A DNA stretch of 32,070 bases from JBHEMK01 sp046262635 (GTDB lineage: Bacteria; Actinomycetota; Thermoleophilia; Gaiellales; Gaiellaceae), in contig JBHEMK010000010.1 in assembly GCA_046262635.1 (NCBI GenBank), forward strand, positions 1 through 32,070, read 5' to 3'. The first letter of the stretch is position 1; every line of letters starts with the position of its first letter. The translations under genes and the position numbers were made by a program. Under the pieces are notes generated by a model that had not been told where the DNA came from, did no database searches, and saw nothing but the letters and a program-made list of their open reading frames with translations. Shown here in pieces: positions 17,515 through 24,868 of this stretch.

Positions 17515-18732
17515 ATGAGCAAGAAGGTGACGGTTCTTCTCGCGAGCGCCGCTGTCGTCTTCGCCGTCGCCGTCGCCGGGGCGGCGGCGAGCGATCCCGG
17601 GGTCTCGAGCGGCTCGATCCTGATCGGCGGCACGTTCCCGCTCAGTGGGCCTGCGTCGTCCTACGGGACGATCCCGCAGGCGGCGAAGGCCTACTTCGAC
17701 TGGTTCAACGACACGCATAAGGGCGTCTTCGGGAGAAAGATCGACTTCAAGTTCTATGACGACGGTTACAACCCCGCCCAGACGGTCCAGCTCACACGCC
17801 AGCTCGTGGAACAGGACAAGGTCTTCGCGATCTTCAACAGCCTCGGCACCGAGCCCAATCTCGCGATCCGCGACTACCTGAACCAGCGGCATGTCCCGCA
17901 GGTGCTGGTGGCCTCGGGCGCCTCCTACTGGGGCACCCAGTACAAGAAATATCCGTGGACGATCGGCTGGCAGCCCGACTACGTGGGCGAGGGCAAGATC
18001 TACGGGAAGTTCATCGTCAGGAAGGTGCCCCAGGCGAAGATCGCGGTCCTGATGCAGAACGACGACTACGGCAAGGACTACCTGCGGGGGCTGAAGGCGG
18101 CCCTCGGCGCGCAGCAGGGCAAGATCGTGGATGTCGAGCCGTACGACGTCACGCAGGCCGACGTCTCGCAACAGATGGTGAAGCTGAAGAGCTCCGGCGC
18201 GAACGTGCTCGTCGACATCGCGACGCCGAAATTCTCGGTCCAGGCGTTCGTGATCGCGAGCAAGATCGGGTGGCATCCGACGGTGTTCGTGAACAACGTG
18301 TCCGCCACCTCGGCGCTGATGGCGGTCGCCTCGAAGCTTGCGGGGAACGAGGAGACGAACGGATCGATCTCGATCGCCTACCTGAAGGATCCGGCCGACT
18401 CGAGCTTTGCCCAGAGTCCGGGCATGCGTCTCTACCGCGGGATCATGGCCAAGTACTACGCGAAGGGGACCGTCAACGATCAGTTCAACGTCTACGGCAT
18501 GGGGGTCGCATGGACGATGATCAAGGCGTTCCAGCTGGCCGGAAAGAACCCGACGCGGGCCGGCCTGATGCGGGCGCTGACCCGTCTGAACACGAAGGCC
18601 GACCCGTTCCTGCTGCCCGGCATCCGGGTGCAGACGACTCCCACCGACCACTTCCCGATCCAGCAGGGTGTCCTGACGCGCTGGAACAGCGGGGCCTGGC
18701 ACAACTTCGGCCCCGTCGTCTACGGCAAGTAG
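17515..18732 (+). CDS. livK: Branched-chain amino acid type substrate-binding protein LivK
   Basis: 405 aa from ATG 17515, preceded by a strong GGAGGAG eight bases upstream, which decides the start. A Sec-type signal (KK, hydrophobic core, AGAAAS) precedes the mature DPGVSSGSILIGGTFPLSGPAS, the typical beginning of type I periplasmic-binding proteins. No lipobox cysteine is present, so membrane retention would need another means. The sequence NPAQTVQLTRQLVEQDK lies in the first lobe. It serves the permeases and ATPases upstream. A paralogue with clear similarity is encoded at 29849-31072. The true ligand may be an amino acid, amide or small organic acid. Confidence 0.9.
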   Translation: MSKKVTVLLASAAVVFAVAVAGAAASDPGVSSGSILIGGTFPLSGPASSYGTIPQAAKAYFDWFNDTHKGVFGRKIDFKFYDDGYNPAQTVQLTRQLVEQDKVFAIFNSLGTEPNLAIRDYLNQRHVPQVLVASGASYWGTQYKKYPWTIGWQPDYVGEGKIYGKFIVRKVPQAKIAVLMQNDDYGKDYLRGLKAALGAQQGKIVDVEPYDVTQADVSQQMVKLKSSGANVLVDIATPKFSVQAFVIASKIGWHPTVFVNNVSATSALMAVASKLAGNEETNGSISIAYLKDPADSSFAQSPGMRLYRGIMAKYYAKGTVNDQFNVYGMGVAWTMIKAFQLAGKNPTRAGLMRALTRLNTKADPFLLPGIRVQTTPTDHFPIQQGVLTRWNSGAWHNFGPVVYGK

Positions 18733-18738
18733 CCGCGA

Positions 18739-19413
18739 CTAGCCCTGGGAGCCCGCGCCGCCGGTGCGCGCTCCCAGGAACTCCTCCCAGAGTGCCTCCA
18801 TCGTCGTCCAGCGTGCGGAGAGGCGATGTGCCGGGTCGTACGGTGTCTCGTTGACGCCGCGGACGATCCAGTCGTCGGCGACGTCGATCACGTTGATGCA
18901 CGCCGGCGCCTGCTCGATGCCGCCGAGGAACGCTCGGGTGCCGGTGAGTGCGTAGGAGAGGATCGCCCGGTTGACGGCCCCGTGCAGGACCGCGAGGGCG
19001 ACATCCCAGCCCGGCTCGGCGACCAGCCGGTCGAGTGCCGGGAGGACCCGGTCGAGCAGCGCGCCGATCGTCTCGCCGCCCAGAAAGGGCATGCTCTCCG
19101 CGACGGAGCCGTGGAACGCCCGGGTGAAGGCATGCTCGAGCTCGACTTCGGGGATCTCGTCCAGGCGCCCCGACTCGATCTCGCGCAGCTCCGGCCAGCG
19201 CTCGGGCTCGCTTCCCGGCGCGACGGCGCGGGCGGTCTCGAGCGTTCGCGGCAGGCCGCTCGTGATCACCCGATCGAAGCGGACGCGATCGAGCGCCCCG
19301 GCTGCGGCGCGAGCCTGCTCGCGGCCGCGCTTGGTCAGCATCAACTCGTGAGGATGGTGGCCCTCGAAGTAGTGCACCTCGGCGTGGCGCATGAGATAGA
19401 GGTGCCGTCTCAC
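18739..19413 (-). CDS. Histidine phosphatase (phosphoglycerate mutase-like superfamily)
   Basis: 224 aa from GTG 19413, overlapping the stop of the small DUF6285-like gene (GTGA). The catalytic motif is LMRHAE, with phospho-acceptor His10; the usual RHG is RHA here, a common variant. The first-half SGLPRTLETA supplies the second arginine. Glu in REIESGRLD is the likely proton donor, and the second histidine is in AVLHGAVNRAIL. These enzymes dephosphorylate small metabolites or act as mutases. Coupling to an APH-type kinase is striking, because it could act on the kinase product. Its last codons contain a strong inverted repeat (18744-18778), and its stop is six bases from that of livK on the other strand. 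Confidence 0.88.
   Translation of the reverse strand: MRRHLYLMRHAEVHYFEGHHPHELMLTKRGREQARAAAGALDRVRFDRVITSGLPRTLETARAVAPGSEPERWPELREIESGRLDEIPEVELEHAFTRAFHGSVAESMPFLGGETIGALLDRVLPALDRLVAEPGWDVALAVLHGAVNRAILSYALTGTRAFLGGIEQAPACINVIDVADDWIVRGVNETPYDPAHRLSARWTTMEALWEEFLGARTGGAGSQG
18744..18778. terminator. Strong bidirectional hairpin at the livK / histidine phosphatase convergence
   Basis: CCTGGGAGC (18744-18752) pairs perfectly with GCTCCCAGG (18770-18778). Inside, after a two-base bulge, GCGC pairs with GCGC around a 7-nt loop. It begins 12 bases after the livK stop and lies within the last codons of the phosphatase gene. It is placed to end transcripts from both sides. There is no U-tract. 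Confidence 0.5.
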
Positions 19414-19706
19414 TCGGCGTAGCGCTCGAGCGTTCTCGGGCTCGCCAGGAGGAGCTTCTCCTCGAGTAGCGCCTTGACCTCGGCGAGCGGGAATTCGCCG
19501 GCGCGGATCCGGCCGACGAGCTCGCGCTCCCGCGCGTCGTCGCCGTGAGGGAGCACGGCGAGCTCGCGGTAGACGATGGTGAGCGCGTTCATCGCCACGA
19601 GCGTGCGGAAGCGGAGGCGGTCGTCCGTGAGGGTGGGGAGGATTTCGCCGCCAAGGAACTCGAGGATCGCTTCGGTCAGCTCCTGCGCCGTCGGCCGGTC
19701 GCTCAC
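19410..19706 (-). CDS. DUF6285-like small protein (LvaB-like)
   Basis: 98 aa from GTG 19706, which overlaps the kinase stop (GTGA). The longer open frame upstream lies inside the kinase gene and is rejected. The protein is acidic, helical and without membrane segment or signal. It starts SDRPTAQELTEAILEFLGGEILPTL, has RFRTLVAMNALTIVYREL in the middle and ends in a Leu/Glu-rich helix. This pattern fits DUF6285, the family that I recall includes LvaB, the small partner that LvaA kinase needs to phosphorylate 4-hydroxyacyl-CoA in Pseudomonas putida levulinate catabolism. Position directly after the APH kinase matches that gene order. The assignment is from memory and needs a profile search. Confidence 0.7.
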   Translation of the reverse strand: MSDRPTAQELTEAILEFLGGEILPTLTDDRLRFRTLVAMNALTIVYRELAVLPHGDDARERELVGRIRAGEFPLAEVKALLEEKLLLASPRTLERYAE

Positions 19707-20686
19707 GCTGCCCGCTCCAGCAGGTGGACGATCTCGTACTCGACCTCGGCCGCCAGCCGGCCGAGCACGGCGAGCTCGACCGAGCGGTCCTGCCCGTTCA
19801 GGTGGCGTCTTGACTGCGTCAGGCAGCCGATCGCCCAGGCGACATTGCCCGCCACCTCCCACCAGCCCAGCTCCTCGACGGTCACGCCCCGGCCCGTCAG
19901 GTGGTTGTAGCGCTCGAGGTAGGGCTCGACCTCGCCGATCCCACCGAGGCGCCGCTCGTCGACCCCGAAGCGCCAGGCTCGGACGAGCGGCCACGACAGG
20001 TCGCGGGCGGGCGCGTCCAGGTGGGCGAACTCCCAGTCGAGCACGCCCCGCAGGCCGCCGGGCCCGACGACGACGTTGCCGAGGCGGAAGTCGCCGTGCG
20101 CGACGGCGCGGCCGCGGTCCGGCAGGGGATGCGCGCGCAGCCAGGCGAGTCCCAGCTCGATCGCCGGGTGCGCCTCGTCGACGCCCTCGAGGTCCGCGAC
20201 GAGCGTCTCGATCCCGATCCCGCGGAGGAACGGAAGCCGCTCCGGTGGGATCGCGTGAATCCGGGCAAGCTCCTCGGCCAGCTGCAACGGCAGCAGCTCC
20301 CTGGCCCGGCTCAGCTCGGGCCTCTGCACGATGCGTCGGCCGATCGTCTCGCCCTCGAGCCGCTCCATCACGAGGGCCTCCCGGCCCTCCAGGTCGGGGA
20401 TGTAGCCGTACGGCCGCGGCACTGCGACGCCCGACTCGTAGGCGGCGGTCAGCACCTCTAGCTCGTGCTCGAGGCCGAGCGTGTGCGAATGGATGACGCC
20501 GACCGCAGCACGGCGGACGAGCAGCGGCTCGCCGCCGGCGTCGACGGCCCAGGCTTCCTTCGAGGCGCCACCGGCGAGCAGCACGGGGTCGGTGATCTCG
20601 ACCTCCCGGTCGAGGAGTCTCGAGAGCGCGGCTTGGAGTGCGTCCCTCACTCTGCGATATTCACCCGCGCCCGTGTCGTTTGCCAT
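19703..20686 (-). CDS. APH-fold phosphotransferase (LvaA / ACAD10-11 kinase-domain type)
   Basis: 327 aa, cytoplasmic, aminoglycoside-phosphotransferase/choline-kinase fold. The nucleotide-binding segment ILLAGGASKEAWAV-like lies around 36-48. The catalytic loop is AHGDFRLGNVVV with Asp199 and Asn204, and the metal-binding aspartate is in VLDWEFAHL (Asp217). The C-terminal helices are as in ACAD10/ACAD11 N-terminal kinase domains rather than antibiotic kinases. The divergent neighbour encodes the matching ACAD10/11-type dehydrogenase, and the next gene is a DUF6285-like protein. Phosphorylation of a 4-hydroxyacyl-CoA is therefore the favoured role. ATG 20686 lies inside the divergent gene. 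GTG 20650 is an alternative that would clear the overlap, with GAATAT six bases upstream. Confidence 0.85.
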   Translation of the reverse strand: MANDTGAGEYRRVRDALQAALSRLLDREVEITDPVLLAGGASKEAWAVDAGGEPLLVRRAAVGVIHSHTLGLEHELEVLTAAYESGVAVPRPYGYIPDLEGREALVMERLEGETIGRRIVQRPELSRARELLPLQLAEELARIHAIPPERLPFLRGIGIETLVADLEGVDEAHPAIELGLAWLRAHPLPDRGRAVAHGDFRLGNVVVGPGGLRGVLDWEFAHLDAPARDLSWPLVRAWRFGVDERRLGGIGEVEPYLERYNHLTGRGVTVEELGWWEVAGNVAWAIGCLTQSRRHLNGQDRSVELAVLGRLAAEVEYEIVHLLERAA

Positions 20687-21875
20687 CCCAACCGACGTCC
20701 GCGAGCGGCGCGAGCGCTACGCCGCCTTCATGGACCAGTACGTCTACCCGAACGAGGCTATTTTGGCGCAGGAAGACGAGGCCGCCGACGCGCTCGTGGG
20801 CGAGCTGCAGGGCAAGGCCCGCGCCGCAGAGCTCTGGGCGCCGCACCTTCCGCCCGGGGCTGGGGGCACCGGCACGGGCTTCCTGGCCTATGCCTATTAC
20901 AACGAGATCATCGGGCGAAGCGTCTGGGCGCAGCTCGTCTTCGGCTGCCAGGCGCCCGACGCCGGCAACGCCGAGATCCTCCACCTGTTCGGAACCGACG
21001 AGCAGAAGCGGCGCTGGCTGCGGCCGCTCGTGGCCGGCGAGATCCGATCCTTCTTCGGGATGACCGAGCCCGAGGTCGCCGGCTCCGACCCGACGACCCT
21101 GCAGGGCCGGGCTGTTCGGGACGGGGACGACTGGGTGATCGACGCGCACAAGTGGTTCAGCTCGGGCGCCGACGGCGCCGGCTTCGGGATCGTGATGCTC
21201 GTGACCGACGCAGAGGCGGGCCCGTACGAGCGCGCGTCGATGATCCTCGTGCCGACCGACGCGCCCGGTTACGAGCTCGTGCGGGCGATTCCGGTGATGG
21301 GCCATGCCGGCCGCGGCTGGTCGACGCACTGCGAGGTGCGCTTCGACGGCGTGCGCGTCCCGCTCGGCAACACGCTCGGCGAGCCCGGCCAAGGCTTCCT
21401 GCTCGCCCAGAAGCGCCTCGGGCCCGGCCGCATCCACCACGTGATGCGTTGGCTCGGCCAGATGCAGCGCGCGTTCGACCTGATGTGCCGCCGCGCGAAC
21501 GATCGGCAGGCCTTCGGCGAGGCGCTGGCCGCGAAGCAGACCGTCCAGAACTGGATCGCCGACTCGGCGGCCGAGATCCAGGCCTGCCGGCTGCTGACCC
21601 TCCAGGCCGCGCACCTGATCGACGAGGGCAGCGAGGCGCGGGTCGAGATCTCCGTGATCAAGTTCTACGCGGCCCGCGTCTTGAACGAGGTGATCGACCG
21701 TGCCGTCCAGGTACACGGTGGGCTCGGGCTTACGGAGGACACTCCGCTCGCCGGGATGTGGCGGATGGCCCGCGCCGGCCGCGTCTACGACGGCCCTGAC
21801 GAGGTGCACCGCATGGTCGTCTCGCGGCGGATCCTGCGCGCGTACGAGCAGGGAGGCTTCTGGGCCTTTCGGTAA
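20673..21875 (+). CDS. Acyl-CoA dehydrogenase family protein, ACAD10/11 / LvaC type
   Basis: 400 aa from GTG 20673; the long upstream open frame is antisense to the kinase and has no family similarity. The three acyl-CoA dehydrogenase domains are present, with FFGMTEPEVAGSDPT and AHKWFSSGADGAG in the beta domain. The C-terminal helix has VHGGLGLTEDTPLAGMWRMAR. The usual catalytic Glu is replaced by Asp373 in YDGPDEVHRM, the signature of ACAD10/ACAD11/LvaC enzymes. Those eliminate phosphate from 4-phosphoacyl-CoA and lead on to the 3-hydroxyacyl-CoA. The gene is head-to-head with the kinase, with a 14-base overlap if the kinase ATG is used. The stop is followed at once by the GNAT frame. Confidence 0.88.
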   Translation: MSFAIPTDVRERRERYAAFMDQYVYPNEAILAQEDEAADALVGELQGKARAAELWAPHLPPGAGGTGTGFLAYAYYNEIIGRSVWAQLVFGCQAPDAGNAEILHLFGTDEQKRRWLRPLVAGEIRSFFGMTEPEVAGSDPTTLQGRAVRDGDDWVIDAHKWFSSGADGAGFGIVMLVTDAEAGPYERASMILVPTDAPGYELVRAIPVMGHAGRGWSTHCEVRFDGVRVPLGNTLGEPGQGFLLAQKRLGPGRIHHVMRWLGQMQRAFDLMCRRANDRQAFGEALAAKQTVQNWIADSAAEIQACRLLTLQAAHLIDEGSEARVEISVIKFYAARVLNEVIDRAVQVHGGLGLTEDTPLAGMWRMARAGRVYDGPDEVHRMVVSRRILRAYEQGGFWAFR

Positions 21876-22453
21876 CGCTCGAGGGCCGGCTCGTCCGGCT
21901 CGAGCCGCTCCGGGCGTGGCACGAGGAGCCGCTCTGGGCGGCCGCGCAGGACGGGCGGACGTGGCGCTACATGCGCGTCCGGGGCGGCGAGAGCCGGCTG
22001 GCGTTCCGCGGCTGGTTCGAGGCGGCGCTCACCGACCTGCCGTTCGCGGTGTTGCTCAGTGGCGAGGCGGTCGGCTCGACGAGCTACCTGAACGTCCGCC
22101 CGCACGACCGCGTCGTCGAGATCGGCAACACCTGGCTGTCGCCGCGCGCCTGGGGCACCGGCGCGAACGACGAGGCGAAGCTCCTGCTGATGGAGCAGGC
22201 GTTCGAGCGGGAGGGCTTTCTCCGGGTCGAGTTCAAGACGGAAGCCGCAAACGAGCGCTCCCGCGCGGCGCTGCTCGCGATCGGCGCAACGTTCGAGGGC
22301 ATCTTCCGCAAGCACATGCTCGTCCGCGGCGGCGAGCGGCGCGACTCGGCCTGGTATGCCGTGATCGACGAGGATTGGCCCGCCGTCAAGGCCGCTCTCC
22401 AGACGCGCCTCGCAGCGAGAGCGCGCGCGTTCGGCCCGCGCGCGGGGCCGTGA
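21860..22453 (+). CDS. GNAT-family N-acetyltransferase (RimJ/RimL-like)
   Basis: About 197 aa if read from CTG 21860. The conserved family N-terminus TLEGRLVRLEPLRAWHEEPL lies upstream of the first ATG (21971) in the same open frame, but no ATG, GTG or TTG occurs before it. GGGAGG at 21851-21856 sits just before the CTG. Starting at 21971 would remove the first strand and helix of the fold (160 aa). The acetyl-CoA loop is RAWGTGAN, followed by the helix DEAKLLLMEQAFEREG, then RVEFKTEAANERSRAALLAIGATFEGIFRKH. Substrate unknown. It overlaps the end of the dehydrogenase gene and is probably co-transcribed with it. Confidence 0.78.
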   Translation: MGLSVTLEGRLVRLEPLRAWHEEPLWAAAQDGRTWRYMRVRGGESRLAFRGWFEAALTDLPFAVLLSGEAVGSTSYLNVRPHDRVVEIGNTWLSPRAWGTGANDEAKLLLMEQAFEREGFLRVEFKTEAANERSRAALLAIGATFEGIFRKHMLVRGGERRDSAWYAVIDEDWPAVKAALQTRLAARARAFGPRAGP

Positions 22454-22534
22454 GCGTTCAGGCGGGAAACCACTCGGCGCACGCCGGCGAGGGGGCGAAC
22501 CCGTCCGTGCGGCTCGAGGCCTCGGCGGAGCCGG

Positions 22535-22556
22535 GCGCCGGGTTCTGACCCGGTGC
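22535..22556. terminator. Hairpin between convergent GNAT and PPOX genes
   Basis: CCGGGT, TCTG, ACCCGG: a 6-bp perfect stem with a 4-nt loop, extended to nine pairs by one G-T and two G-C pairs. It lies about 80 bases after the GNAT stop and touches the stop codon of the minus-strand PPOX gene, so it is a candidate bidirectional terminator without a U-tract. Confidence 0.45.
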
Positions 22557-22972
22557 TATGACGGCGAGTGCGTGAACGGCAGCTCGACCAGCTGCTGCCG
22601 CTCCGGCTCGATCTCGTAGACGATCCCGCTGCGCAGCGGGAACGAGGCACCTGTGTACTTCAGCGAGAGCCGGTCGGTCACCTCGAGCGCCGGCTCGCCC
22701 TTCCGTGTCGCCGCGACGCGGCCGCGGACCCAGGCCGAGCGGTACGGCTGCTCGAAGTCGACGACCGAGATCGCTGCGCGCGGGTCCCGGGCCAGGTTCT
22801 TCGCCTTCTGGCTCGCGGGCTGGGTGAAGAAGACGATCCGGCCATCCTCGACCCCGGCCCAGACTGGCACGGTGTGCGGGCTGCCGTCGCGCAGGGTGGT
22901 CGCGAGGTGGGCGAAGTTCGGCCTCTCGAACAGCGCGCGGATCCCCTGGTCGAGCTCGGCCATCGCGGTCAT
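22556..22972 (-). CDS. PPOX-class (split-barrel) flavin/F420-dependent oxidoreductase
   Basis: 138 aa, normal for the small pyridoxamine-oxidase-like split barrel. ATG 22972 overlaps the thioesterase stop (ATGA); an in-frame ATG at 22963 is also possible. The family pattern is PNFAHLATTLRDGSPHTVPVWAGVEDGRIVFFT, then SQKAKNLARDPRAAISVVD, then WVRGRVAATRKGEPALEVTDRLSLKY. The SQKAKNL segment is typical of Rv1155-like F420-binding members. It would use FMN or F420 on an unknown substrate. A CofG/FbiC-type F420 biosynthesis gene at 31113 supports F420 use. It is the last gene of the long minus-strand chain. Confidence 0.82.
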   Translation of the reverse strand: MTAMAELDQGIRALFERPNFAHLATTLRDGSPHTVPVWAGVEDGRIVFFTQPASQKAKNLARDPRAAISVVDFEQPYRSAWVRGRVAATRKGEPALEVTDRLSLKYTGASFPLRSGIVYEIEPERQQLVELPFTHSPS

Positions 22973-23385
22973 CCTCGCAGGATCTGCGTACAGCGTGCGG
23001 CGGCGAGCCGGAGGCCCTCGGAGTCGAAGAGCTCACCGGCGCAGAAGGCCACGCGACGCGTCCGTTCGACGACCCGTCCCTCGGCCCTCAGCGCCCCCGG
23101 TCGGGCCGAGCGCATGAACTCGACGCGCAGGTCGGCCGTGAGGAAGCTCTGGCCCTCGTCCATCAGCGTCCAGCAGGCGCCGCCCATTGCCGTGTCGAGC
23201 AGCGTCGCGACCAGGCCGCCATGAAGGATCGGGCCGGCGGAGGAGTGGAAACAGTACTCCGGCGTTGCGTCCCACCCGATGATCGAGAGGCCGTCCGCCT
23301 GCTCAATGGCGCGGTAGCCGAGCGTGCGCCAGACGTGTGGCGCCGGGGGCGGATCTTCGAGCCAGCTGCGTTGCCGGCGGCTCAC
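22969..23385 (-). CDS. PaaI/4HBT-family hotdog thioesterase
   Basis: 138 aa from GTG 23385, overlapping the SDR stop (GTGA). The longer open frame runs into the SDR gene and lacks family similarity. Single hotdog domain: GYRAIEQADGLSIIGWDATPEYCFHSSAGPILHGGLVATLLDTAMGGA contains the HGG active-site segment of PaaI-type thioesterases. The central helix is followed by LTADLRVEFMRSARPGALRAEGRVV. It would hydrolyse an acyl-CoA to free acid, either to release CoA or to clear dead-end thioesters of the pathway encoded upstream. Confidence 0.83.
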   Translation of the reverse strand: MSRRQRSWLEDPPPAPHVWRTLGYRAIEQADGLSIIGWDATPEYCFHSSAGPILHGGLVATLLDTAMGGACWTLMDEGQSFLTADLRVEFMRSARPGALRAEGRVVERTRRVAFCAGELFDSEGLRLAAARCTQILRG

Positions 23386-24017
23386 CGCGGGCCCGGCACG
23401 CGGGGGTAGCGCCAGCGCTCGATCCGGTTCGCCTGGACGATCCAGCACTGCCCGGTTTCACCGCTCGAGATCGTCTCGAGCGCAGCCTCGGCGACGAACG
23501 CCGGCGGAATCAGCGGCCTCGGTATAGGGCCGCGCGCACCCTCGGTGACAAGCGGCGTGTCGACCGGACCCGGGCAGATGGCGTTGATGCGGATCCCGCG
23601 CGCGGAAAGCTGCGGCGCGACGCTGCGGACGAATCCCACGAGCGCGTGCTTCGTCAGCGCATAGACCGGGTCGGCCTGCATGTCCGTCAGCCCCGCCAGG
23701 GAGGCGGTGACGACGATCGGGCCGCCCCCGGGCATCAGCCGGGCTGCAAGTTCCCGCACCCCGAAGACGACGCCGTCGACGTTGACCGCGAGGATCCGGC
23801 GGTACGCCGTGTCGGAGAGCGCGGTGACGTCGCTCTCGCCGGTGAGGATCCCCGCATTCAGGAAGGCCGACTCGAACGGGCCCTCGAGGGCCCGCCACGA
23901 TGCAGGGTCGGAAACGTCGTGGCCCTCTGCGAGGTCGAGGATCTCCGCACCGGGCCCGACCGCCTCGGCGATCGCCGCACCGATCCCGGAGCTGCCCCCG
24001 GTGACGAGAGCTCTCAC
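23382..24017 (-). CDS. Short-chain dehydrogenase/reductase (SDR), intact
   Basis: 211 aa from GTG 24017 (GTGA overlap with the end of the damaged MDR gene). Upstream open frame is rejected because the SDR fold begins at residue 2. Cofactor motif TGGSSGIG is at 6-13, structural NAG at 54-56, the catalytic serine in VTASLAGL (Ser106), and the YxxxK pair Tyr119/Lys123 in VYALTKHAL. It is short for the family because the segment between strand 2 and NAG is compressed. It is a plausible 3-hydroxyacyl-CoA or ketone/alcohol dehydrogenase in the fatty-acid cluster, and might substitute for the disrupted SDR at 24865. Substrate not assignable. Confidence 0.85.
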   Translation of the reverse strand: MRALVTGGSSGIGAAIAEAVGPGAEILDLAEGHDVSDPASWRALEGPFESAFLNAGILTGESDVTALSDTAYRRILAVNVDGVVFGVRELAARLMPGGGPIVVTASLAGLTDMQADPVYALTKHALVGFVRSVAPQLSARGIRINAICPGPVDTPLVTEGARGPIPRPLIPPAFVAEAALETISSGETGQCWIVQANRIERWRYPRVPGPR

Positions 24018-24868
24018 GGGAGGAGCACGACCTTGGCGAGCCGGAACTGGGCGCCGACCACCGGCCTCACAGCCCCCGTCTGGCCAGCGGCCGACCGGCT
24101 CCGCGACGGCCTCGCTGGCCAGCTCGGGCTCGTGGCGCAGCAGCCGGCCGAGGTAGAAGCCGGAGACCGACCTTGCGCCTGACGAGGTGGCCGGGCTGGA
24201 GCCCGGGCCACGCGCCCGGGCGAAGCCGAAACGCAACCGGCGTGCCGAGCGCCCCAGCCGTGCCAGGCAGCGCCCGAACAGGGCGCCTCGACGGGATCGA
24301 TCACGACGTCGACGCGGAGCTCCTCCGGGATCGCGTCATCGGTGAAGGCGTCGTGCGCGCCGAGCTCCCGTGCCGATTCGAGCTTCTCCTCGGAGCCGGC
24401 GACGGCGATCAGGTGCAGGCCGAGGCTGCGCGCCACCTGGGTCGTCGCGGCGCCGACGCCTCCGGCCGCGGCGGTCACGAGCACGCTCGCCCCTTGTCGC
24501 AGCCGCACCTGGCGCGTCAGCGGGAGGTACGCGGTCAGGAACGTGAGCAGGAACGCCGGGCCCCCGGCGAAGGAGGCGCCGAGCAGCAGCATGGTCTGCG
24601 CCGGCTCGACGGCGGCACGTGCCGCGTAGCCGCCGGTCGCGATCGCCATCACCCGCGTTCCGTCCCCGAGCTCGGCGGGCGTCTCGCTGCCGAGGATCGC
24701 CGGGAGCTCCGGCAGCTGAGGAGAGCGGCCGCGCCGGATCAGGATGTCGAGAAAGTTGACCCCGGCCGCGCGGACGCGCACCGGCGCCCGGCCGTGCGAC
24801 TCGTCCGGCTCGGCCACCTCCTCCAGGGCCAGCGGGACGTCGTTCTCGCGGAGGCCGGCGGCTTTCAG
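24014..24868 (-). pseudogene. MDR-family (quinone oxidoreductase-like) gene with six single-base indels
   Basis: Reads as a zinc-independent MDR from CTG 24868, which overlaps the SDR stop as CTGA; no ATG, GTG or TTG fits. KAAGLRENDVPLALEEVAEPDE and VRVRAAGVNFLDILIRRG open the GroES-like domain. VLVTAAAGGVGAATTQVARSLG is the nucleotide-binding motif. From 24290 on, the protein is recovered only by switching frame at about 24289 (G missing), 24252-24255 (G missing), 24229-24231 (extra T), 24202-24204 (G missing), 24162-24163 (extra C) and 24082-24083 (extra C). This gives DPVGGALFGR, LGTPVAFGFARARG, LQPGHLVRRKVGL, GFYLGRLLRHEPELASEA and a final FRLAKVVLLP. The net shift is zero and the frame stays open, but about 60 residues would be nonsense as assembled. 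Confidence 0.78.
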
